A stretch of DNA of 64,000 nt from the NCBI GenBank assembly GCA_030068145.1, contig JAPJBO010000271.1, positions 124,001 through 188,000 of the forward strand, read 5' to 3'. The DNA comes from Diplonema papillatum (Eukaryota; Euglenozoa; Diplonemea; Diplonemida; Diplonemidae). Made by a program: the position numbers and the translations under genes. This document shows positions 11,271 through 20,495 of this stretch, piece after piece (positions within the stretch are counted from its first letter, which is position 1; every line of letters begins with the position of its first letter). The notes under the pieces were generated by a model, which was not told the origin of the DNA, searched no databases, and saw nothing but the letters and a program-made list of their open reading frames with translations.

Positions 11271-11570
11271 AAAATACTCGACGTAGCTGCTTCGACTCCG
11301 AATGGAAGGGGGGAAATAGGTAAGGGGCAAATACAATACAAACACAATCTGATTTGTTCTTCGCTTACACCACCGTGTGTTGTTTTCTCACTCAGGATTT
11401 TTTGACCTGTTGTGTTTGTGTGATTTGTCGTGTAGGGGTAGACCCGCATGACCTCACGTCCGATCAACACGTGGTTCGGTAGTTACAGCACTTGGGATCC
11501 CTTCTGTTCTTTGTCGGGCAGCATCGTCGAGCATTTCCTTTCAAGCTGGCGCTTATGTAAAAAAAAAAAA
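11271..11570 (+). mobile_element. SINE-A, full length with poly(A) tail
   Basis: About 300 bp starting AAAATACTCGACGTAGCTGC, then CAATCTGATTTGTTCTTCGC, ACCACCGTGTGTTG, GTAGGGGTAGACCCGCATGA and GGTTCGGTAGTTACAGCAC. It ends GAGCATTTCC...GCGCTTATGT followed by A12. Other copies are at 25585-25868, 36082-36359, 38545-38836 and 42835-43069, all on the + strand. Its first ten bases and last 60 or so resemble SINE-B, so the two families probably share retroposition machinery. This copy abuts the TAG tract that flanks the retroelement. Confidence 0.8.
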
Positions 11571-11579
11571 GAAGAACCG

Positions 11580-11597
11580 TAGTAGTAGTAGTAGTAG
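11580..11597 (+). repeat. (TAG)n tract at the 3' flank of the retroelement
   Basis: Six TAG units directly outside the element's terminal repeat. The opposite flank at 16152-16520 is also (TAG)n, so the element sits inside or next to one TAG microsatellite. Confidence 0.85.
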
Positions 11598-11833
11598 GAA
11601 TTGGCACGGTCTCTCCTTGTCTATCTGCTCGATGCGTCTGGGGTTCTTGCTTCGAATCGGCAAGCTAATCCATTTCAACCTACTCATTTGCACGTTTATC
11701 CTCAAAACAAGTCAAAGAAAAGGGAAGGTGAAACCATGTCAACCTATCAACTTACATACTTGCGAACGGGATGAAGAGAATGGTCTTGGAGGACGTACCA
11801 ACGACCACCAAGACGATCACCTTCCATCCACCC
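11596..11833 (-). repeat. Terminal direct repeat B2 of the retroelement
   Basis: 238 bp, essentially identical to 11961-12198 at an offset of 365 bp. It forms the 3' end of the element in its own orientation. Confidence 0.85.
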
Positions 11834-11852
11834 GGGGGCAAGGGAGGGCGGG

Positions 11853-11885
11853 AAAATGTTATTCCTTTGCAACTCACTTTGTACC
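11853..11885 (-). repeat. Short repeat A2 with preserved splice acceptor
   Basis: 33 bp matching 16081-16113 (AAAATGTTATTCC...TTTGTACC on the + strand). On the minus strand the base before the match is preceded by ...CATTAGCAG, so the match starts exactly after an AG acceptor (11886-11887). This is the site where the spliced leader is joined in the other copy. Confidence 0.8.
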
Positions 11886-11960
11886 CTGCTAATGTTGTGG
11901 ACTGAAGTTGGTTGCGAGCAATGTTGACAGTTCGTTGTGCCAGTTCCCTCAGCAAACTGC

Positions 11961-12198
11961 AGGAATTGGCACGGTCTCTCCTTGTCTATCTGCTCGATGC
12001 GTCTGGGGTTCTTGCTTCGAATCGGCAAGCTAATCCATTTCAACCTACTCATTTGCACGTTTATCCTCAAAACAAGTCAAAGAAAAGGGAAGGTGAAACC
12101 ATGTCAACCTATCAACTTACATACTTGCGAACGGGATGAAGAGAATGGTCTTGGAGGACGTACCAACGACCACCAAGACGATCACCTTCCATCCACCC
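11961..12198 (-). repeat. Terminal direct repeat B1 of the retroelement
   Basis: Identical in sequence and length to 11596-11833. It begins 16 bp beyond the stop codon of the RT ORF and overlaps the end of that ORF. Confidence 0.85.
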
Positions 12199-13720
12199 CG
12201 CCGCGAGTAAAGAATGCCACCACCGCCTGTGTGACGGAAGCAATCGACCTCGGAGTAAGGGATGCCAGGGGCACCCGCGATGGGAGATCCGCTGGATTTC
12301 CCTCGCTCCGCACCCAGCGAACAGAGAGTGCGCATCCCAGAGCACGCACCCTGGCGAGACCAGACACCACAGCATTGTTTAGGTCTGCGTCCCTTATGCT
12401 AAACCCCTTCCGCGCAACCCCTTGTACAGTGGTGTTGTCTACAACAACATCAATTCGCCCCCCTGCAAAGGTTTCCGGAATCGACCTTATTGCACGTTCA
12501 AATGCCATCGCTTCTAGGACATTTATATGCAGTCCTGAGTCCTCGATTGACCAGGGCGCGCCCAAAATAGTGACCTCCGCTGTATGAGAGTCCACTAGGA
12601 CACCGCCCCATCCTTTTTTACTTGCGTCAACGAACACTGTCATCGACGGTGAAGGAAGAACCTTCGGCATTGCCCGCGGTTTCATGACCGCATCTATCCA
12701 ACCCTGTAGGGAGGAGCGAATACACGAAGACAGGAGGACTGGCTCGGACGGCAACCTCTTTCCTCGATTCAACGAGTTCGTGACTCTGCGCATGAACTTC
12801 AGCGCAAACCAGAAAGATCCGGGGAAAATACCGGCAATTGCAGAAGCATGGAGGAGTCTGCCTCCCAGTGTCTCAATGTCTGCCGCCGAAAGCGATGAAG
12901 AACGAAGCTCGTATCGCGTCGTCACCAGCTTCTTGCGGAGCTTGCTGCTCAGCGAGACGTGTGAAACATCGTGTCTCCAGTCGACCCCGATGAACTCATA
13001 GCGTCGCGAAGCTGTCCGGGAATCGACGCCCTTCCACGTCAGCGAGCAGTCGAGTGCCGTCTTGTCCAGCCGCTCTGTCGCCGCAAGAACATTCCGCTTC
13101 GAGCCGGCGTAGCGGATGTTGTCGACCCACACGTGGACAACAACATCACCCTCCACGAATTCCGGCAACACGAAGTCTGGGTGCCCTGCCGACACAGCCG
13201 CCAGTGTGTGCATGAGTTCGGGCGCACATGTATGGCCCATAGGCAAGCGGTTCAGCTCCCACCAGCTGCCATCATCCGCTGCAAATCGAAACAAGTGCCG
13301 AACAGCCTTCGGAATCTCTATCGCGTAGAACCCGGTCCGGAAGTCGCGTGTAGACCCGCACTCCTCGTGTACAGCACCCAGGTAACAGGATACGTGGGCC
13401 AATGGCACGGATGCTTCATATCCGGCTGCTTCGGCTGCACGGTTGCCGTCGAGGGTCCATAAAATGAACCGTTGCCGAAGGGATCCGTCCTTCTCCTCGA
13501 GGACCGTGAAGGGTACCGACGACCAAGGACCTGGGCCTAGTGTCCTTGCAGCTATGCCGTGCACCTCCAACTGCTTCGCGTGACCAACTTCCAATCTTGA
13601 CGGGGATCCGAGCGACGGCAAAACGCTGTTCACGTCCGGGTAAAACGTCTTCTGCCACGTGTCGTCGAATCGAACGCGAACGCTGTCAGTCATGCGGGCG
13701 CGCAGTTTGTCAACGTCCAT
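12182..13720 (-). CDS. Retrotransposon reverse transcriptase/RNase H
   Basis: 512 aa from the ATG at 13720; the frame is open further upstream where it overlaps the recombinase ORF. RT motifs: first catalytic Asp in DFRTGFYAIEIP (D126), then RLPMGHTCAPE (about 159-168), and the active-site box reads VWVDN (D200, N201) instead of the usual YxDD. RNase H from about residue 360: D365 (TVFVDAS), E403 (NVLEAM), D428 (VVVDN) and D478 (NPADLPSR), all present. Together these make element DNA from RNA. The ORF ends 16 bp inside the B1 repeat. The D-to-N change at the second Asp of the box may be a family feature or may weaken activity; I cannot tell. Confidence 0.85.
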   Translation of the reverse strand: MDVDKLRARMTDSVRVRFDDTWQKTFYPDVNSVLPSLGSPSRLEVGHAKQLEVHGIAARTLGPGPWSSVPFTVLEEKDGSLRQRFILWTLDGNRAAEAAGYEASVPLAHVSCYLGAVHEECGSTRDFRTGFYAIEIPKAVRHLFRFAADDGSWWELNRLPMGHTCAPELMHTLAAVSAGHPDFVLPEFVEGDVVVHVWVDNIRYAGSKRNVLAATERLDKTALDCSLTWKGVDSRTASRRYEFIGVDWRHDVSHVSLSSKLRKKLVTTRYELRSSSLSAADIETLGGRLLHASAIAGIFPGSFWFALKFMRRVTNSLNRGKRLPSEPVLLSSCIRSSLQGWIDAVMKPRAMPKVLPSPSMTVFVDASKKGWGGVLVDSHTAEVTILGAPWSIEDSGLHINVLEAMAFERAIRSIPETFAGGRIDVVVDNTTVQGVARKGFSIRDADLNNAVVSGLARVRALGCALSVRWVRSEGNPADLPSRVPLASLTPRSIASVTQAVVAFFTRGGVDGR

Positions 13721-13854
13721 CGGCTTGACGGAGGCAACATGCAGTGGGGATTGGCGCTCTGTTGGCGTGCGAGGCAGCCGAGTAGACCCGCCACGACGTG
13801 TCACAGAGTGCGGCTGCAGGGTTCTGAATGCTGGATCCGACCGAAGTTGGCGAC

Positions 13855-14826
13855 TCAAAGATGGCTCGTCACTTTCGCAGTTTCGAGGACCCGGGCGAGG
13901 GCCAGTGGATCGCCGCCGTAGCGAATTGTCGTTTCCGAGATCGCTTCCAACCCTCCTGGTTCCTCGTGTTTTGCCAGTCTGTCGACGAGATGTAGCGGGA
14001 TCGGCGCGCCCGTCGCGATCAGGCCGAACAGATGCGTTACTGCACCCCTCTTGATGGAGTGCGCCGAGTAGCGTTGCATTTCGGGTGTCCGCGCCCACAT
14101 CGCATCCAGACCTGTCGTTGTGAGCAGACACAGCCTGTCGAATGGTGCACTCGTCCGAAACATCTCGGCCAGTTCGGACGTCAGCAGGCCCACAATCACG
14201 GCAAACCTCGACGGCTTGAACGGGTTCCGTCGACGGCCCTTGGGGGTCTGCTCCCAGTCGACCACAATCTCCTCCGGTGTGACCAACAGGAACTGCGTCG
14301 ACGACAAGGCAGCCACCTCGGCCCATCTCGACGCCGTCTTCCATGCCAGTAACGCGCACATCTTCACCGCCGGAGCCTGTGCTAACGCCCACTGAACGAG
14401 TGTCGCTCTGTCCACGGGTACTGCCTGAGCCTGTGGCACCGCCGCCCCAGAGTTGCGCAGCGCTGAAGCCATCATCCGCAACGGCTGGTTGTCCAAGCCC
14501 AATGCTGCAAATGTCGCCGAAAGCGCCTTCGCGTACCCCAGGAGGCCCTGTAAACGAACGCCCGTCGCTGCAACAAACAGGCACGCAGTGTCCGCATTGA
14601 GTTGGAGCCGCTGCTGCGACGTCCATGCACAGAGTCGGCGCCACAGCCGTCGGCGGTCCTGTAGGGTAGAATGCGCCCACATCTGCTGCATCAGAGCCAC
14701 CAACCGCGCCTCCGCGTCCATACGCGGCACCCGGACTTCCGTCGTATGGCCGGTGCGACCAGAAACTCCGCTCGTCAGCAATCGCAGTACCGCGCGCCCC
14801 ACATTCGTCGGTGGTTGTTGCTGCAT
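13855..14826 (-). CDS. Retrotransposon tyrosine recombinase
   Basis: 323 aa from the ATG at 14826; the frame is open back to a stop near 15057 with no other ATG, so the start is uncertain. Family signature: R167 in WKTASRWAEV, then HSIKRG (H256, with Lys at the usual HxxR arginine position and Arg next to it), H287 in LAKHEEP and the nucleophile Y303 in TTIRYGG. It would insert the circular DNA form into the genome by strand exchange, without making target-site duplications. It lies upstream of RT; in classical DIRS1 it follows or overlaps the RT end. A long GC-rich shadow frame of the RT ORF overlaps it. Confidence 0.8.
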   Translation of the reverse strand: MQQQPPTNVGRAVLRLLTSGVSGRTGHTTEVRVPRMDAEARLVALMQQMWAHSTLQDRRRLWRRLCAWTSQQRLQLNADTACLFVAATGVRLQGLLGYAKALSATFAALGLDNQPLRMMASALRNSGAAVPQAQAVPVDRATLVQWALAQAPAVKMCALLAWKTASRWAEVAALSSTQFLLVTPEEIVVDWEQTPKGRRRNPFKPSRFAVIVGLLTSELAEMFRTSAPFDRLCLLTTTGLDAMWARTPEMQRYSAHSIKRGAVTHLFGLIATGAPIPLHLVDRLAKHEEPGGLEAISETTIRYGGDPLALARVLETAKVTSHL

Positions 14827-15317
14827 CACGACGGTCTCCGAGGAGCCGGTGGACGGCTTGGGTGAGCAAAGCGAGGGATTCACAGTGTCGACAACCGGAC
14901 GGTGAGACGGGACAGACTTCCGGAGAGAGAACTCGTAACGGGCCGGGAGGGGACGACGAACGAACTTTGTAGGAGCATTCTCGGCGCTCAAGTGCTGGCT
15001 TCTCGCCTCGGCCCAGTTTGAGAACTGGATCGAATGCGCGGAGCAGGTTCGCCTCGGTCAGGAGCTCCTGATGCAACTCCGCGTCCAATTAAAGTTTGTG
15101 GAAGAGGGTGCGCCACGTCGGGAGCTGTTGGACCGGATGCGGCAGCGCGACGGCGATGAGCTCGAGCGGGCGACGGCAGGATGGAAGAGGGACGCGCACC
15201 GGACGGAGAAGAAGAAGTTCGGTTTCAAACCGAGGGGGAAGGCCGGATGGAAACAGGGAAACGTCAAGGCCGGGGAAAAATGACTGGCGACTCCCCACCT
15301 AGGCCTAGACCTGCCAG

Positions 15318-16070
15318 TTACAAAGCAGAGGTCTCCTCTACCTCAAGCTGCTCCCCGCCCGACAGATGCTTACGACCAGCCACGTACCGTACTTCCAAAG
15401 CAAGGGCGAGCCCCTCGGGGTCCTTTTCCAGAGCGTCGCTCCACTTCGTCACATCGGTCTCCTCGACTGGGAACCTTGTCGGTCGTGCAGCCTTCTCATC
15501 CGGAGGGGTTCGTCCAGCCAACGACATGACGACCTGGGTCAGCGCCCTTAGCTCCGCCTTCAGGTCTGCTACTTCCGCTCCCTGAAGATGCGCTTCTCCC
15601 CCAGGTGGTGTCGTCGGTTCAGGAAGCGCCTCGGGAACATAGGCATCGCTGGGCTCCGACGGTGCAACGACAGCCACCCGTGCCCTCGTCCCAGCTACTG
15701 TGGGCAACTCTGGAGCATCCTCCTTCCAGAGCCCCGCCCCCTTCACGACCCGGCGGAACAGCTGCGGGTTGACCGTCGCGGCCTCTGCCAATGTAGCCGC
15801 CAGTTTCCAGCCTTCCCAAGCTCCAACAAGTCCGGCACCAGGTGAACCTGCATTGTACTCCAGCAGATCACACATAATCTTATGTGCATGGGCCCTATCC
15901 TCCCCCGGAGTGGTCCCAAAGAAGAAGATAGCCCAGCCTTCTACCTCTGAAAGACGGATGTTCCGTCGCGGAAGGGTCGGCCCAATGGTCTCCTCGAATG
16001 CATCGCGTACATCGACCGGGACAGCGAAATTCTGGTAACCAGTCGCTGACTGCTTTGAAAAGACGGGCAT
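15318..16070 (-). CDS. Retrotransposon Gag-like ORF1
   Basis: 250 aa from the ATG at 16070, which lies 43 nt downstream of the spliced-leader junction and so is the first ATG of the mature RNA. The frame continues upstream through the TAG repeat as polythreonine, which is an artefact. Position and size fit a structural (Gag) protein. The N-terminal half is compact and mixed, the middle is Pro/Ala-rich, and the end (VADLKAELRALTQVVMSL) looks helical. No zinc knuckle was seen. About 230 nt separate it from the next frame. Confidence 0.6.
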   Translation of the reverse strand: MPVFSKQSATGYQNFAVPVDVRDAFEETIGPTLPRRNIRLSEVEGWAIFFFGTTPGEDRAHAHKIMCDLLEYNAGSPGAGLVGAWEGWKLAATLAEAATVNPQLFRRVVKGAGLWKEDAPELPTVAGTRARVAVVAPSEPSDAYVPEALPEPTTPPGGEAHLQGAEVADLKAELRALTQVVMSLAGRTPPDEKAARPTRFPVEETDVTKWSDALEKDPEGLALALEVRYVAGRKHLSGGEQLEVEETSAL

Positions 16071-16080
16071 GGTTTTCTTC

Positions 16081-16113
16081 AAAATGTTATTCCTTTGCAA
16101 CTCACTTTGTACC
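16081..16113 (-). repeat. Short repeat A1 of the retroelement
   Basis: 33 bp identical to 11853-11885. It begins directly after the spliced leader. The part of A2 upstream of the acceptor is absent here. Confidence 0.8.
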
Positions 16114-16520
<407 letters not shown>

Positions 16521-17659
16521 TTGAACTTGATATGCAGCAACGTCGCGATCACCGACCCGATGGTAGGAGAGGAATCGACGATGTAGTTTTGCCTTGGCAC
16601 ACACATTTCGGCCCTGTTTCGGCTGAAATGCGGGCTGTCCAGTTGGTGTGCAATCCTTATTGGCAAGCCCGTGCGAGTGGGTAGTGATAGGATGTGCTGT
16701 GCTAGTTCCTGGGGAACCCTGGAGGGCGAGTAATCTTTTTACAAACGAGCGAATGGCATGGTGCGGTAGCTGTGGTACAGCAGACTGCGCCACTCCAGCC
16801 GCTGCAACACACATGTGGCATGAACACGCATGGCATGCGCTGTTTATGGCGTGCGCTGCTTGTATCGGCCCTACTGTCGAATTCACACCGGCACAGACTC
16901 AGGTCTGGTACCCTAATGATGTGAAGCAGCTGCTCCCATAGTGGGTTCAGAGTCTTCGGAGCCGTAGTGCATTCGATTTCAGCGACAGACTTCACGAGAC
17001 TTCCTTGAGGAGACACGAGCAGGTGGAGAGTGTTTTTCTTGCAGGCTGGGGCGAAACATCAATGTCCTGCAGGAACCTCGCCGGAGCCAGAAAGTCTCCT
17101 GTAAGTTGCCACATTTTGACAAAAATGGAAAAAGGCTCGGGGGTATTGTAAGAACGTGCTTGGAATGGGTATCTGCTCAACACCGCACTGGTCCCGTCTG
17201 CGCCGTGTTTCGGTCCTTTAAGCCACGGACACATAAGGCGGACCATCATCAGCGCGGAACCTGAGTGTCTGCAGACAGGACTGCGGTGTGAGTCTGGTTT
17301 GTCAGGCGGCCGTTCGTAGCTCATCACAGCCAGGACCACCCGTGCTACTAGAGCACAGGTGAATCAAATGGAAAAGGCTCGGGGGGAGCGGCTCTGCGTG
17401 CCCTCTGTGCGAAAACGGACTAGGCCAGATGAGCACCCCTTCCCCCCGCTTTCGCTCTCTTCGCACTGGATGAGACACGGAAGCAGCTTCTGCTGTTGCG
17501 GGTGGAATCCATCACACGCACAGCCGGCTTGTGTTTCAGGCATCTGCGGAGGCTACCCTTCGGCGGTGGGTCAGCACTGTCAATGTAGCCGCACCTTCAC
17601 AGACAACTGGGCACTCCCGCGGTCCAACGACGCCAACGTGTGGCGTTGGTGACAATCGT
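16521..17659. other. Gene-free stretch with one dispersed repeat
   Basis: No convincing gene. It contains the dispersed repeat at 17160-17345 and lies 3' of the type I membrane protein gene at 17928-19487. Confidence 0.4.
17160..17345 (+). repeat. Dispersed repeat, about 190 bp, copy 1
   Basis: Shares long blocks with 22508-22700: GGTAT.TGCTCA.CACCGCACT, TTTAAGCCACGGACACA, GCGGAACCTG.GT and TGGTTTG.CAGG.GGC.GTTCGTAG. The divergence suggests an old element. Confidence 0.65.
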
Positions 17660-17830
17660 TGCGACCTTGTCACAATGCATCCATCCTCCGGGAGGGCGAA
17701 AATGACGGACCGTGGGTTTTGTGTGGGACCCTGCCGACTCCTTAGCCAGTGAGCGCCAAGCTAGCTGTGTGAGAATCGTTCCGACCTTGTCATCAAGCAT
17801 TCGTCCTCCGGGAGGCTGAGAATGACCTGT
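17655..17830 (+). repeat. Downstream motif duplicated in tandem (3' flank)
   Basis: Two copies (about 17655-17707 and 17775-17827) of a block with GACCTTGTCA.CAA.GCAT, the palindrome CCTCCGGGAGG and AATGAC. A third copy sits at 28402-28457 downstream of the paralogous gene. It lies in the presumed 3' UTR of the gene at 17928-19487, so on the transcript it is the reverse complement. Confidence 0.6.
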
Positions 17831-17927
17831 GTTTGTGTGGGCTTCCAGAACGAGTTAGCAATTATGGACGGTGCAGGCTAGCTAGCTGTTCTGTAGGGCG
17901 TTGGACTAGTTAGTTGTTGTAGGGCTG

Positions 17928-19487
17928 TCAGTCGAGTTGGCTGCCCTGAAGAATGAACATCAAGACTTCGAGTTGCCTGCTGCTCTGGAGGAAGGAGGGA
18001 AGAGGAGCAAAGAGGCATACCACAGGTTTCGGAGCCGGCTTTGGCACTGGTGTCGTTGCGGAGGAGACCAACGACTGCGCATCGTGCTTGTCGGTGGCGG
18101 GGTCAGAGTGGGTGTCGTTCATCTCGCGATACAGCTTGTCGGTTGCCTCCGGCTCCGACTGGGACGATATCGGGGCGAGCGGCTCTGCGAAGGCTGGTCG
18201 GATAGCCAAATAGACGATGAGCCCCATGCCGCACACACTGAGGCCGAGCAGTGTGACCAGGAACGGGAACTTCGACCCCTCGCCGAAGGGCCACGGCGAG
18301 TTCTCCTTCGCCTCTTGCTCGGCCATCAAAGCCTGCTCTTCCGGCGTCGGCGGCGCGTCGGTCTCGTCGGCGATGGTGCCGTCGTTGCCCGGGTTTTCGA
18401 ACGGCGTCTCGACCCACACGACGGGGGACCTCGTCGGCGTCACCGTCGGCACGTACGTCGGCGGCGCTGCCGTTGGCGGCGCCTGGGTGGGCGGTGCAGG
18501 TGTCGGCGGGACCGGGGTGGGCGGTGCTTGCGTGGGGGCGTACGTGTCGCCCGGGGGAAGGTAGAACATCGAGCCGATGTCGGGGGAGCCCAGGTCGAAG
18601 AGCAGCTCCTTGTCGGTGCCGTCGCCCCCGAAGGTGGCGAGGTATATCTTCGCATCTTCCGAGTAAGCGACGACGGTGTCCGTCACGAGAACGACGCCCG
18701 GCTGCCGGTTTCCGATTGCGGTGCCCGTCGACTGATACGTGTCGTACTTCGGAAGGGGGATGCGTTGCAATTCAAGAGGAGATTGATCAGTGACGTCAAC
18801 CTTGTACAGCCAGGTTTCAAGCCCCTCTTTGATCATCGGCAGGAGCAGGAGGGAGCCCAGGGAAGTCGGCATCCCGATAGGCCACGCGCTGATCCAAGCA
18901 TCCTGGACGTGTTCTACAGACATGTAGCTGACGCCTACTGGATACGCAAGGTGTCCCACTTGATCCGTTTGATACGACAGGAAAGGAAGCCCGTCGTGGA
19001 ACGTCAGCCCACCGCCTGTGTCCTGGTCTGCCTGCAGTGAGAACACCTGGCGTCCGTTCTCTCCCTTCATCATATCGACGGAATAGACCCGCCAGCCGAC
19101 GTCCCGGAATTCGGAATAGTAGCAGGTTCCTTCCCCGCTGCACGTGATTCCAGTCTTCAGATACCTCGCCAGCGCCGTACTGGTCACGGTCAGGTCAAAA
19201 ATGCGAGGGTTGTCCACGCTCATATTCGTGTAGTACAACCTTCTATCATCGCACGCCCACAAAAAACCCCGTGACAACGAGTCGTAGGCGACTCCGCGCC
19301 CCAAGCACTCCTTCTCGAACTTCACGACCCGATATTTGGTTCCAGACGGAAGCAGTGCTTCGTAGATGCCATTCGGCACCATGTATATAATACGCCCTTC
19401 GGATGCCAGTGTCACATCGCTGACCACGCCCGTGAACGCGCACGCCGCCACCAGCACTGTGATCGCAACACGACCGCCGGCGCTCAT
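17928..19487 (-). CDS. Type I membrane protein, propeller-like ectodomain, paralogue 1
   Basis: 519 aa from the ATG at 19487, chosen because a signal peptide follows (MSAGGRVAITVLVAACAFTG). The ectodomain, about residues 24-330, repeats short strand-rich elements (GRIIYMV, FLWACDDRRLYY, CYYSEFRDVGWRVY) like an NHL/YWTD-type beta-propeller; the fold is inferred. A Pro/Thr-rich stalk (APPT/VPPT repeats) follows at about 335-375, then an acidic spacer, one membrane helix (FLVTLLGLSVCGMGLIVYLAI) and a cytoplasmic tail with SDxLYREMNDTH-type sequence (here TDKLYREMNDTHSDP). Family not recognised. A paralogue with the same order lies at 28611-30161 on the same strand. Probably a surface glycoprotein. 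Confidence 0.85.
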   Translation of the reverse strand: MSAGGRVAITVLVAACAFTGVVSDVTLASEGRIIYMVPNGIYEALLPSGTKYRVVKFEKECLGRGVAYDSLSRGFLWACDDRRLYYTNMSVDNPRIFDLTVTSTALARYLKTGITCSGEGTCYYSEFRDVGWRVYSVDMMKGENGRQVFSLQADQDTGGGLTFHDGLPFLSYQTDQVGHLAYPVGVSYMSVEHVQDAWISAWPIGMPTSLGSLLLLPMIKEGLETWLYKVDVTDQSPLELQRIPLPKYDTYQSTGTAIGNRQPGVVLVTDTVVAYSEDAKIYLATFGGDGTDKELLFDLGSPDIGSMFYLPPGDTYAPTQAPPTPVPPTPAPPTQAPPTAAPPTYVPTVTPTRSPVVWVETPFENPGNDGTIADETDAPPTPEEQALMAEQEAKENSPWPFGEGSKFPFLVTLLGLSVCGMGLIVYLAIRPAFAEPLAPISSQSEPEATDKLYREMNDTHSDPATDKHDAQSLVSSATTPVPKPAPKPVVCLFAPLPSFLQSSRQLEVLMFILQGSQLD

Positions 19488-20067
19488 CTTTTCTGCCGTC
19501 GGAACCGAACGCTCTCTCTTTTTTTTCAGAGTTTCCTCTCCCCGGCGGTTGCCGAGTCGATGCCTGCCTCTCTTTCTCTCTCGGGGCGGCGGCTTGGCCC
19601 CCCCCCTTTGCTGTTCAGCGCCCACGGTGCAGGCAGGGAGTTAGACACTCCAACCGCAGCTTTGTGCGGCACGTTGCGTGTTATCTTTTTTTTTTTTGCG
19701 TTGTCGGCGATGAACGCTCGTCGGTTGTCCGGGTTGGACCTTTCTTTGATTGTGGATTTTCTTCTTTTTTTCTCTGTTTGGTTCGGTTCGGTTGCGGTTT
19801 CGGCCATTGTCCACGTATTGGGCCGACTGTACACGCACGGGAGATGGCCTCCCTAGCCGCAGGCTTTGGTTCTTTGGTTCCCTGAGCCTCGAAATTCCCC
19901 AAATGTAGTCGACGGCCGTCGTGCGTAAAGCATTCTAGGTCAACTGGATCGGCACGTTCCGCACCTGGCGCCCGCGAAGCTTTGTTTGAAAAATGGAAAA
20001 GGAGGGACAGCTGCCAGTTCAACACCGACGATTCTTGACGAAGGCGAGCGGGGGAAGACAAAGGGTA
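19488..20067. other. Upstream region of the type I membrane protein gene
   Basis: Purine/pyrimidine-biased runs (T-rich near 19686-19696 and 19750-19775 on the + strand). No ORF with recognisable content. The 5' trans-splice acceptor of the gene is probably the GGCAG just before AAAAGATG, but no strong pyrimidine tract precedes it. Confidence 0.3.
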
Positions 20068-20257
20068 CCCACCGGTGGAGCCCAGCTTCACCAGCTGGAA
20101 TTAATCGGGTGTGCCGACAAGCGAAAAGCGGATGTGCTACCAACCAAAGGTGCTCGTAGATGTACACCCTCACAAGCGAGTGTGACACCCTGCTGTTCAA
20201 TTCCGGCTCCACTCCAACCACTACTGAAGGCTGGACTCCACCGTGTAGAAGGGCGGA
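20068..20257. mobile_element. Foldback/MITE-like element, diverged copy
   Basis: Left end GGTGGAGCCCAGCTTCACCA, right end GGCTGGACTCCACCGTGTAG in inverse orientation. The internal GGGTGTG...GAAAAGCGGATGTG block resembles the family hairpin. Same family as 37340-37516. Confidence 0.55.
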
Positions 20258-20341
20258 GGGGGTGGGGAGCTGCATCGAACATGACGCAAGCATTCAAGCA
20301 AGCAGATTTTGCACTCTTCGTCAGACGATACCGCAAACCCC

Positions 20342-20495
20342 AGAATACTCGAGGGGAAAAAAGGTCGCTTTCGTTGAACGCTTACGCCCGGCCACTAAAC
20401 CCAGACTTACCTGGTTTCGTGTGGGCTACAGCAACTCTTCGCAACTGGCAACCTCCTCGAGTAATTCCTACAAAGCAGGTGCTCATGTACACCCC
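20342..20495 (+). mobile_element. SINE-B, diverged copy
   Basis: AGAATACTCGAGG, GTTGAACGCTTACGCCCGGC, CCAGACTTACCTGGTTTCG, then TTCCTACAAAGCAGGTGCTC. The 5' part is shortened and no poly(A) tail remains. Confidence 0.65.

Noticed and set aside
13720..15088. Upstream extension of the RT frame overlapping the recombinase
   Set aside because: No motif, Arg/Gly-rich GC shadow. The recombinase catalytic residues in the other frame show which strand and frame are real.
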